A stretch of DNA of 64,000 nucleotides, taken from positions 1 through 64,000 of the forward strand of contig NZ_JAYGHR010000011.1 in assembly GCF_034932365.1 (NCBI RefSeq), given 5' to 3'. A model generated the notes under the pieces. It saw nothing but the letters and a program-made list of their open reading frames with translations, was not told the origin of the DNA and ran no database searches. Position numbers and translations under genes: made by a program. The first letter of the stretch is position 1. Each line of letters starts with the position of its first letter. Origin of the DNA: Capilliphycus robustus (GTDB lineage Bacteria > Cyanobacteriota > Cyanobacteriia > Cyanobacteriales > Microcoleaceae). Positions 1-7,070 of this stretch are shown piece after piece.

Positions 1-240
1 CTCTCCCCCAACCCCTCTCCTACGAGGAGAGGGGAGTATTTTTTTTTATTATTAAATGTCTAAAACTATTAATTACTCCTCCTTCCCTTGCAGGGAAGGG
101 GGTTGGGGGGTTAGGTCATCAAATTTCGGGTCGAGAATGAAACGGCCCTGCCCTTAAAAAGGGGGGTTGGGGGGTGGGGGGTGGGGAGGCAAGGAATGTG
201 TTGAAAGTCCCCCTTTTGAAGGGGGATTTAGGGGGATCAA
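1..240. repeat. Intergenic C/G-rich hairpin repeats at left edge
   Basis: No gene is visible here. Positions 12-34 form a perfect 10-bp stem with an ACG loop, followed by a run of T, so it could end transcription of a gene lying left of the window. Positions 80-240 hold further C-run/G-run hairpins. The same hairpin recurs near 22,118 and 22,271, and related C-rich elements occur at 1,085-1,415 and 4,730-4,865, so this is a dispersed repeat family. The rightmost part is also the 3' flank of the minus-strand CHAT gene and may terminate it. Confidence 0.6.
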
Positions 241-3200
241 TCACCGGGTTGAAAGTCCGGTTTTCCACTCTCCCTGAAACACAAACGGCGCCCAATAGAA
301 AGGTGCATTGTAGTTATCAGATTGAATCATTTCTAACTGAACTTCTCGCATCGCTGTAGCGGGATTTGAACCCGCTTCCAATATTTTTCGATAATAATTT
401 TGCATAAATTCCGAGGTTGAATTATCCGCAACCGCCCACAAACTCACCACAACCCGTTCCGCACCCGCATACATAAAACCCCTCGTTAAACTCACCAATC
501 CTTCACCCCGAATATCCTGACCAATTCCGGTTTGACACGCACTTAATACCACTAATTCAGCCGAAAGGGTTAAGTTAAAAATATCACTCAATTGTAAAAA
601 TCCCGCTTTTTCTGTTCCTTGTTCATCATATAAAGAAAACACCAATCCTGATAATTCCGGTTGGCTTTCATTTAAGAGTCCGTGTGTGGCAAAATGAACG
701 ATTTGATATTGAGATAAATTAGAGTCAGTTGCAGTGTTACGGTTAGCATTAAAATCCAACGCCAATCGTTTTAAACCATCAGGAACTAACGCTAAAATGG
801 CTTCTGCTTCTTGGCGAGTGTGTTGTAAACGACCAAAAGATTTACCCAGAAAATCCTCTAGAGATTGTCTTAATACGATTGTATTAACATCATTAGTTTC
901 AGTTTTGGGTTGAGAAGCAATTTGAAAACGAGGGTCATTTTCTTCAAAAACGGGGTCAGCAATAACCACAACTTTTTTCGGGGCGGGTGTTCGTCCTTGA
1001 ACTTGTTCTCGGAGAATTGCTAAACTGGAAGCGGAAGGTAATGTGATAATTTCATGTTGAACAATTAACGGTTTGTAACCCCTATTTTGACTTACTTTGA
1101 TCCCCCCTTCCCCCCTTAAAAAGGGGGGTGAGAAAGGGGTTGGGAGTGAGGTCGAATTACCCCCCTCAGTCCCCCCTGAAAGGAGGGAAGAATTACGATT
1201 TTGACCCCCCTCAATCCCCCCTGAAAGGAGGGAAGAATTATCCCTTTTCTGACTCCCCTCGCCTTCTAGTGAAGTAAGTTTAGCCCCCCTAGCCCCCCAA
1301 GTTTGGGGGGAATTAATCTTTTCCAAGTCTCCCATTTTTACAAGTCCCCCATCTATGAAAGCCCCCATTATTGGGGGTTTGGGGGCGGAGGGATTTAGGG
1401 GGCGAGAAACGGGGCTTGAAATCGGTAACGCCGCAAAGGGAACAGTTTGTAAAATACCATCCCCAACGATAACTAACCGTTTATTTCCTAACTGATTAAT
1501 AACGGGAGATAATAACATTTCACTCAACTTTTCACCCGAAGGCGGAACCACAGCCAGAGATTGAATTTCTTCTAAAAAAGATGTTGCTAACGCTTCAATA
1601 TCTGAACGTTTGGGGAGTTGATAACTTTTCACTTCCGTTGTACTGACGAACCATAAAAAACTGCGTTCAGTTCCCAACGAATAAACCAACAACACCGTCT
1701 CATCGTCGAGAACTTGTTGCTGAATTTCCGAGGCGGTTAACGGTTCGGGATATTGTAAGTTGGCATATTGGGGACTGTTGCGTTTGATTTCAACTTCTAG
1801 GTTTCGGAGTTCGCCGCGAACCGCTTCAATTTCCTGCTTCAATTCCTCAAAATCTCTTTCCCCCGGATTGAGTTGTCGAGTTTGGTCTAAGGCATTGAGT
1901 CGTTGCAGCAACCTCTTTTCTTCCGCCAACAATTGCGGGTCAACCCCTTTTTTAATATCCGCCCCCGACTCCGCTAAAATATCTAATAAACTTCTCGCCC
2001 GACCCCGTTCGCTGGCATTTAAAGCTTTAGCATCATAACCTTGATTGGGGTTTTGTTGGTGCAACTCCATCAACAAATCAATATAAAATTGATAATAACT
2101 AAAAACACTGGCAAAGTAAGAGGTTCGCAGGTCTTGACTAATAATTTTGGTGCGGAGTTCTTCAATAATATTAATTGCTAATTCCATATCGGTTAAAGCT
2201 TCGGTGAGGTTGCCTTGACTGCGTTTTAGGAAGGCAAAATTAGAGAGAGTGGTCGCTTCCTGTGCTTTATCTCCCACCTGTCGCGATAGGGGAAGGGATT
2301 GGTTGAGGTAATCGAGGGCGGTTTGTTTGTCTCCCAAATCTGAGTAGACCATGCCAATATTGTTGAGAGTGGTGGCTTCCTGTGCTTTATCCCCCACCTG
2401 TCGCTTTAAAAGAAGGGATTGGTTGTAGAAATCAAGTGCTTGTTGTTTGTCTCCTAAAGCATAGTAGATGCTGCCAATATTGTTGAGGGTGGTGGCTTCC
2501 TGTGCTTTATCCCCCACCTGTCGCGATAGGGGAAGGGATTGGTTGTAGTAATCGAGTGCGGTTTGTTGGTCTCCCAAAGCATCGTAGACAACGCCAATAT
2601 TGTTGAGGGTGATGGCTTCCCCCGCTTTGTTACCCACTTGTTGCCATAAAGGAAGGGATTGGTTGTAGAAATCGAGGGCGGTTTGAAAGTCTCCCAAAGC
2701 ATTGTAGACATTGCCAATACTGGCGAGGGTGGCCGCTTCCCCCGCCTTATTCCCCACCTGTCGCATTAAAGGAAGGGATTGGTTGTAGAAATCAAGTGCT
2801 TGTTGTTTGTCTCCTAAAGCATTGTAGACAAGGCCAATATTGTTGAGAGTGGTGGCTTCCCCGGCCTTATCCCCCACCTGTCGGAATAGGGGAAGAGATT
2901 GGTTGTAGAAATCGAGGGCGGTTTGAAAGTCTCCCAAATCTGAGTAGACACGACCAATATTATTGAGAGTAGCCGCTTCCCCGGCCTTATCCCCCACCTG
3001 TCGGAATAGGGGAAGGGATTGGTTGTAGTATGAGAGCGCTTGCTGCTTGTCTCCCAAATCTGAGTAGACAAAGCCAATATTGTTGAGAGTGGTGGCTTCC
3101 CCGGCCTTATCCCCCACCTGTCGCCTTAAAGGAAGGGATTGGTTGTAGAATTCGAGCGCCTGCTGTTTGTCTCCCAAATCTGAGTAGACAGCGCCAATAC

Positions 3201-4668
3201 CAGTGAGAGTCCTCGCTTCCCCCGCCTTATCCCCCACCTGTCGCGATAAAGGAAGGGATTGGTTGTAGAAATCGAGCGCCTGCTGTTTGTCTCCCAAATC
3301 TGAGTAGACCAGGCCAATATTGTTGAGGGTGGTGGCTTCCCCGGCCTTATCCCCCACCTGTCGGAATAGGGGAAGGGATTGGTTAAGGTAATCAAGGGCA
3401 GTTTGTTTATCTCCCAAATCTGAGTAGACAAAGCCAATATTGTTGAGAGTGGTTGCTTCCCCCGCTTTATTCCCCACCTGTCGCTCTAAGGCAAGGGATT
3501 GGTTGTAGTATTCGAGGGCGGTTTGTTTGTCTCCCAAATCTGAGTAGACACGACCAATATTGTTGAGGATGGTCGCTTCCTGTGCTTTATCCCCCACCTG
3601 TCGCGATAAGGGAAGGGACTGATTGTAGTATTCGAGAGCTTGTTGTTTGTCTCCTAAATCTGAGTAGATTCTACCTAGTAAAGACAAACTCAAAGCTTGT
3701 CTTTCCAGGTTCCCGGCTTCTTGATAAAGTTTTAGCGCCTTTTCCGAAACTGCAATTGCCTGTTTTAGAGATTCTGCTGTCCTTTGCTGAAAGAGTTCAA
3801 GTCCCTGCTTTAATAATCTTTCTGCTTCTGCATTGGGGTCTGTAGAGTTATTTTTTCCGAGATCTCTAATAAGAGCAAGAACTATAACTTCCCTATTTTT
3901 ATCCCCCAGTTGTCGCCATAGGGAAAGAGATTGATTGTAATAATCGAGCGCTTTTTGTTTGTCTCCCAAATCAGAGTAGAGTTTGCCAATATTAGTGAGA
4001 GTGTTTGCTTCCCCCGCCTTATCACCCACCTGTCGCCTTAAAGGAAGGGATTGGTTGTAGAATGAGAGCGCTTGCTGTTTGTCTCCTAAATCTGAGTAGA
4101 CACGGCCAATATTGTTGAGAGTTATGGCTTCCCCCGCCTTATCCCCAACCTGTCGCGATAAAGGAAGGGATTGGTTGTAGAAGTCGAGGGCAGTTTGCTT
4201 GTCTCCCAAATCTGAGTAGACACGGCCAAGATTGTTGAGGGTGGCCGCTTCCCCCGCCTTATCCCCAACCTGTCGCGATAAAGGAAGGGATTGGTTGTAG
4301 AATGAGAGCGCTTGCTGTTTGTCTCCTAAATCTGAGTAGAGTTTGCCAATATTGTTGAGAGTTATGGCTTGTCGTTGCAAGTTTCCGGCTTGCTGATAAA
4401 GTTGTAGTGCCTTTTCCCAAACTATAATTGCCTGTTTTTTAGATTCTGCTGTCCCTTGCTGAAATAGTTCAAGTCCCTGATTAAATAACCTTTCCGCTTC
4501 TGCATTGGGGTCTGTTTGGGCGATAACTTCTCCCCGATGAAGGGTTGGGGGTAGGGTTAACAAAGGGAAACCCAAGTTCAACAGAAAAATGCTGTTAACG
4601 CTGAGAATAGATAGCCACTGTTGGGGTAGACGCATGGATGGGATTTCCTCACCGCAAGAACCACTCAT
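241..4668 (-). CDS. TPR-repeat CHAT-domain protein (caspase-like peptidase)
   Basis: This is a protein of about 1,475 residues. The N-terminus has a hydrophobic, signal-like segment (around residues 12-50). Two copies of a module beginning DPNAEAERL follow (about 52-100 and 275-330), around 16 nearly identical 40-residue TPR units and one divergent unit. The C-terminal CHAT domain carries the catalytic His in FATHG and the Cys in LSACQTG, so it looks active. CHAT proteins are cysteine peptidases related to caspases, often controlled by TPR sensors; the substrate is unknown. Residues about 1,085-1,195 are an in-frame translated repeat insertion inside the CHAT region. Start: an ATG at 4668 is used; an ATG at 4635, just before the hydrophobic segment, is an alternative. 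Confidence 0.88.
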   Translation of the reverse strand: MSGSCGEEIPSMRLPQQWLSILSVNSIFLLNLGFPLLTLPPTLHRGEVIAQTDPNAEAERLFNQGLELFQQGTAESKKQAIIVWEKALQLYQQAGNLQRQAITLNNIGKLYSDLGDKQQALSFYNQSLPLSRQVGDKAGEAATLNNLGRVYSDLGDKQTALDFYNQSLPLSRQVGDKAGEAITLNNIGRVYSDLGDKQQALSFYNQSLPLRRQVGDKAGEANTLTNIGKLYSDLGDKQKALDYYNQSLSLWRQLGDKNREVIVLALIRDLGKNNSTDPNAEAERLLKQGLELFQQRTAESLKQAIAVSEKALKLYQEAGNLERQALSLSLLGRIYSDLGDKQQALEYYNQSLPLSRQVGDKAQEATILNNIGRVYSDLGDKQTALEYYNQSLALERQVGNKAGEATTLNNIGFVYSDLGDKQTALDYLNQSLPLFRQVGDKAGEATTLNNIGLVYSDLGDKQQALDFYNQSLPLSRQVGDKAGEARTLTGIGAVYSDLGDKQQALEFYNQSLPLRRQVGDKAGEATTLNNIGFVYSDLGDKQQALSYYNQSLPLFRQVGDKAGEAATLNNIGRVYSDLGDFQTALDFYNQSLPLFRQVGDKAGEATTLNNIGLVYNALGDKQQALDFYNQSLPLMRQVGNKAGEAATLASIGNVYNALGDFQTALDFYNQSLPLWQQVGNKAGEAITLNNIGVVYDALGDQQTALDYYNQSLPLSRQVGDKAQEATTLNNIGSIYYALGDKQQALDFYNQSLLLKRQVGDKAQEATTLNNIGMVYSDLGDKQTALDYLNQSLPLSRQVGDKAQEATTLSNFAFLKRSQGNLTEALTDMELAINIIEELRTKIISQDLRTSYFASVFSYYQFYIDLLMELHQQNPNQGYDAKALNASERGRARSLLDILAESGADIKKGVDPQLLAEEKRLLQRLNALDQTRQLNPGERDFEELKQEIEAVRGELRNLEVEIKRNSPQYANLQYPEPLTASEIQQQVLDDETVLLVYSLGTERSFLWFVSTTEVKSYQLPKRSDIEALATSFLEEIQSLAVVPPSGEKLSEMLLSPVINQLGNKRLVIVGDGILQTVPFAALPISSPVSRPLNPSAPKPPIMGAFIDGGLVKMGDLEKINSPQTWGARGAKLTSLEGEGSQKRDNSSLLSGGIEGGQNRNSSLLSGGTEGGNSTSLPTPFSPPFLRGEGGIKVSQNRGYKPLIVQHEIITLPSASSLAILREQVQGRTPAPKKVVVIADPVFEENDPRFQIASQPKTETNDVNTIVLRQSLEDFLGKSFGRLQHTRQEAEAILALVPDGLKRLALDFNANRNTATDSNLSQYQIVHFATHGLLNESQPELSGLVFSLYDEQGTEKAGFLQLSDIFNLTLSAELVVLSACQTGIGQDIRGEGLVSLTRGFMYAGAERVVVSLWAVADNSTSEFMQNYYRKILEAGSNPATAMREVQLEMIQSDNYNAPFYWAPFVFQGEWKTGLSTR
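1085..1415 (-). repeat. C/G-rich hairpin repeats inserted in frame in the CHAT gene
   Basis: This stretch contains several C-run/G-run hairpins of the same family as those at 1-240, 4,730-4,865 and 22,108-22,335. It stays open in the CHAT frame and translates to a low-complexity segment rich in Gly, Ser and Pro, including two copies of SSLLSGG. It lies between conserved parts of the CHAT module, so it probably forms a surface loop. Confidence 0.75.
2225..4370 (-). repeat. Tandem 120-bp repeats encoding TPR units
   Basis: About 16 units of 120 bp encode near-identical TPRs with the core YSDLGDKQ, NQSLPL and RQVGDKAGEA. The array is interrupted once, near 3,660-3,900, by the second DPNAEAERL module. 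Units differ mostly at a few positions, which suggests recent expansion or gene conversion. Copy number is likely to vary between strains. Confidence 0.9.
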
Positions 4669-4709
4669 CACAATATATGTCTGATGTTCGGGAGCTTATG
4701 CAAATGGGG
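4626..4709. repeat. Direct repeat, copy A (5' end of CHAT gene)
   Basis: These roughly 84 bp match 5,575-5,657 with about ten mismatches, including the shared stretch GTCTGATGTTCGGGAG. Copy A spans the start region of the TPR-CHAT gene. Read on the minus strand, both copies encode MSGSCG followed by E or K and EI. The two copies bracket the toxin-antitoxin pair. Confidence 0.85.
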
Positions 4710-4729
4710 GCAGAGGGCTGTTTGATTTG

Positions 4730-4865
4730 ACTCCACTTGTTAGCCCCCTAAATCCCCGCCCCCTAAATCCCCCAATTCTGGGGGTAGCTGGGGGACTTTG
4801 AAAATTATTTTCCCCCCAAAGTTGGGGGGCGAGGGGGGCTATCCCAAAGTTGGGGGCTGGGGGGC
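4730..4865. repeat. C-rich and G-rich hairpin repeats upstream of TA pair
   Basis: This intergenic stretch is built of runs of C or G (CCCCTAAATCCCC-type units, then GTTGGGGGGC-type units) that can pair as hairpins. It belongs to the dispersed family seen at the left edge and between the two DGQHR genes. It separates the divergent CHAT gene from the toxin-antitoxin pair. Confidence 0.65.
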
Positions 4866-4943
4866 TTGAACAACCCTGTCAGACTCAAATCGGCTTTGTC
4901 GGGAGATAATGATAGAAGAACAAGAAAAGGAAATCTTGAAGCC

Positions 4944-5177
4944 ATGTCAGACAAAACATTAGATATTACTCAATTATCCGATCACCTGTTAGATTTATTA
5001 TCAGATATTCAGAATCAGATCGAAGTGATATTAACCCGTGATGGTGTTCCCTTGGCGAAAGTTGTACCTTTGTCTACTAAACCTCCAATAATTCCTCAAC
5101 CGGGATTACATCCAGGTTCAATGATAATGAGCGATGATTTTGATGAACCGTTACCCGATTCATTTTGGGGCTTATGA
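4944..5177 (+). CDS. Antitoxin of a VapBC/Phd-type toxin-antitoxin pair
   Basis: This is a 77-residue protein starting MSDKTLDITQLSDHL. It has the core of the Phd/YefM-like antitoxins often paired with PIN toxins in cyanobacteria: a short DNA-binding segment, then ILTRDGVPLAKVVP, then an acidic tail ending DDFDEPLPDSFWGL that would wrap around the toxin. It should neutralise the downstream PIN nuclease and repress its own operon. The reading frame is open further upstream to 4866, but the ATG at 4944 gives the usual family N-terminus. Its stop overlaps the toxin start in an ATGA arrangement, which implies coupled translation. Confidence 0.8.
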   Translation: MSDKTLDITQLSDHLLDLLSDIQNQIEVILTRDGVPLAKVVPLSTKPPIIPQPGLHPGSMIMSDDFDEPLPDSFWGL

Positions 5178-5560
5178 AAATTTTATTAGATACCCATGCT
5201 TTTATTTGGTGGAATAGTGAACCGACTCAGTTCTCACCAGAGAGTTTAGCAGTGTTGTTACAACCCGATACAGTGCGAGTGGTCAGCGTTGTGAGCCTAT
5301 GGGAAATTCAAATAAAAAGTCAGTTAGGAAAATTAACCCTAAGCCAACCGTTAGAAGAAATCTACAAAAGTCAGACTCAAAATGGCATCTCTTTTCTACC
5401 TGTCAATCCGTCCCACGTTTTTCAGTTAAATTCATTACCATTACATCATAAAGATCCATTTGATCGATTGTTGATTGCTCAGGCAATTACAGAAGAATTA
5501 ACTATCCTAACAAGAGATGAAATGTTTAAGCTATATAGTGTACCACTGTTATCCGTTTAA
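5174..5560 (+). CDS. PIN-domain ribonuclease toxin (VapC-like)
   Basis: This is a 128-residue PIN-domain protein. Acidic metal-binding positions are visible: Asp in LLDTHAFIWW near the N-terminus, Glu in SLWEIQIKS, and Asp in HKDPFDRLLIAQA. The C-terminal ILTRDE is the last conserved motif. The family cleaves RNA, commonly tRNA or rRNA, when not bound by antitoxin. The ATG at 5174 overlaps the antitoxin stop; an in-frame GTG-type start nine bases earlier is less likely. The gene looks intact. A C-terminal relic of a related toxin lies at 6,897-6,962. Confidence 0.85.
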   Translation: MKILLDTHAFIWWNSEPTQFSPESLAVLLQPDTVRVVSVVSLWEIQIKSQLGKLTLSQPLEEIYKSQTQNGISFLPVNPSHVFQLNSLPLHHKDPFDRLLIAQAITEELTILTRDEMFKLYSVPLLSV

Positions 5561-5574
5561 TAGGCAGTGTCTCG

Positions 5575-5657
5575 GTAAACGCATCATTCGGATTTCCTTA
5601 CCGCAAGAACCACTCATAACACAGTATGTCTGATGTTCGGGAGGTTATGCAAATGGA
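5575..5657. repeat. Direct repeat, copy B (relic of CHAT gene 5' end)
   Basis: This is the second copy of the 84-bp sequence at 4,626-4,709. On the minus strand it reads MSGSCGKEI and then a start-like MRLP, so it looks like the leftover 5' end of a CHAT-gene paralogue or a duplicated flank. It lies directly after the PIN toxin stop codon. Confidence 0.8.
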
Positions 5658-5675
5658 GTTTGATTGAGGCAAATT

Positions 5676-6086
5676 TTACCCATTCCCAAAAATTCCCAAA
5701 GCCACCCAAAGCGACCTAGCAGTAATTTGTTCTGGGGTGTTCATGCGTAACCGTTCTACTGTAGCGCGACCAATCGGAGTTCTGCCCTGAATTTGATAAC
5801 TTTCTCGATTAAAAACAAAATGTTCCTCCCAAGTATCAAGACGGGGGTTAAATAAGCGAACTTGCTCTTGAGTTTCGGTATCAATTCCATCGATAAAATC
5901 CGACTTCCGAAGATTACAAATTCGACAAGCCAATGCTAAATTTTGTAGTTCATTTACTCCTCCTTTGGCAATAGGAATAATATGCTCAACTTCAAAAGCC
6001 AGATTAAAAATGACTTCTGGCGCACAACAATATTCACACTGATGTCTAGCCCGGGCAGCAACAAATAGATAGTTGGGGTTCATCAA
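5676..6086 (-). CDS. HNH endonuclease family protein
   Basis: This is a 136-residue protein with a compact HNH fold: CEYC near residue 18, EVEHIIPIAKGG as the first His-containing strand, then ALACRICNLRKSD, which gives the second CxxC and the Asn. The four cysteines suggest a structural zinc site. Proteins of this size are widespread in cyanobacteria and have no assigned biological role; they may be free-standing homing-type or defence nucleases. It is the last of three closely spaced minus-strand genes (gaps of about 18 and 50 bp), so it is probably co-transcribed with the two small genes upstream. Confidence 0.8.
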   Translation of the reverse strand: MMNPNYLFVAARARHQCEYCCAPEVIFNLAFEVEHIIPIAKGGVNELQNLALACRICNLRKSDFIDGIDTETQEQVRLFNPRLDTWEEHFVFNRESYQIQGRTPIGRATVERLRMNTPEQITARSLWVALGIFGNG

Positions 6087-6104
6087 GTTTAAAGTTAATT
6101 AAAA

Positions 6105-6497
6105 CTAAATATTCTCTTGAGATGAGGATTGCTGATGTTTAATTGTCTCTAAGAGCTTCTTTGCTCGTTCGTTGGCGGCTGCTAACTCGGCTTCCGCTAG
6201 AGTTTCTAATTCGTTCTGTTCTTCATTTGATAAGTCTTTTTGATGGTCTTTACTTTCGTGATATTTATTCATTAATTGTTGTAATTTCTGATGTTGTGGC
6301 TGAGGAAAAAAGCGATCCGGTAAAAATCTCTGAACGATGATTAGCGTATTTGTTTCGAGTGCTGAGAGTTGTTGTTCTAACTCATCCAAGGCTTGACCTG
6401 GAGAACGACCGAGAGCTTGTTTTTCTCCACAAATCGCCCGATAAGTTATTGGCTGATTCGGTTCTGATTCTTGAATAATTTCAATTGTGTTCATCAT
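6105..6497 (-). CDS. Conserved hypothetical protein upstream of HNH gene
   Basis: This is about 130 residues, starting MMNTIEIIQES. The N-terminal part (ITYRAICGEKQALGRSPGQALDELEQQL) looks like the small fold of HicB-type or UPF0150-type proteins, but I cannot assign it firmly. The C-terminal part is a charged, predicted helical tail. An in-frame TTG at 6524 is possible, but the tandem ATG at 6497/6494 is preferred. It sits between an 84-residue protein and the HNH gene, a three-gene arrangement that suggests a working unit. The function is unknown. Confidence 0.6.
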   Translation of the reverse strand: MMNTIEIIQESEPNQPITYRAICGEKQALGRSPGQALDELEQQLSALETNTLIIVQRFLPDRFFPQPQHQKLQQLMNKYHESKDHQKDLSNEEQNELETLAEAELAAANERAKKLLETIKHQQSSSQENI

Positions 6498-6547
6498 TGA
6501 AAATAATAAAGGAGTGATTGACAAAGGACGTTAAATTTCAAAATTGA

Positions 6548-6802
6548 TTACTGTTTCTCAATATATTGGTATGCTCTGGCTTTGATTAATCTCATCAAAT
6601 GTTCCAATTGCAAAAACTGATTTAATTCTGATTTTTCTTCTGTTGATAAGCCTGTCGTTTTCTCTCGTTCGATTAAATCTCTGACCCTTTCTTTGATGGG
6701 TTCAGAAGCTTGAAAAGAGACAATTTGCTGGGGTGTTGCTCCCGATGCGATAAAATCTATCAGTTCTTCAGAGGCTTGAGGAATTGTGATCGGCTGACTC
6801 AT
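6548..6802 (-). CDS. Small conserved hypothetical protein
   Basis: This 84-residue, mostly helical, charged protein starts MSQPITIPQASEELI. The middle part (IASGATPQQIVSFQASEPIKERV) resembles short cyanobacterial proteins found next to HNH or toxin-like genes. No catalytic motif is visible. It is first in a three-gene minus-strand set with the 130-residue protein and the HNH nuclease. The function is unknown. Confidence 0.6.
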   Translation of the reverse strand: MSQPITIPQASEELIDFIASGATPQQIVSFQASEPIKERVRDLIEREKTTGLSTEEKSELNQFLQLEHLMRLIKARAYQYIEKQ

Positions 6803-6896
6803 CGTTAAATCTGATGATATTAATAGCTTAATAATATAACACTTGATCGTTACTCTTAAACCATAAAGAATTGTTTAGGCGATACGTCTGACGACA

Positions 6897-6962
6897 CGCT
6901 ACGCGATCGCAGAAGGGTTGACTCTTTTAACCCGAGATGAGATATTTAAGCTATTAATATAA
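6897..6962 (+). pseudogene. C-terminal relic of a PIN-domain toxin
   Basis: A short open stretch reads AIAEGLTLLTRDEIFKLLI and then stops. It closely matches the end of the intact PIN toxin at 5,174-5,560, which has AITEELTILTRDEMFKLY. No upstream part of the gene is present. The relic lies in the intergenic region before the lipoxygenase gene, so a second toxin-antitoxin pair was probably once present here. Confidence 0.7.
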
Positions 6963-7070
6963 TTTTAATTGTAAATTGGGGATGACGATCAAAAGTCACT
7001 GAATGATAATAGAACTGATTTAGGTTTGCTACATCAGTATCAGAACCCATCAAGTCTTTTGGAGCAATTT

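Noticed and set aside
2454..3437. Repetitive open frames in the TPR region
   Set aside because: They are alternate frames of the repeated TPR DNA, opened by the repeat structure.
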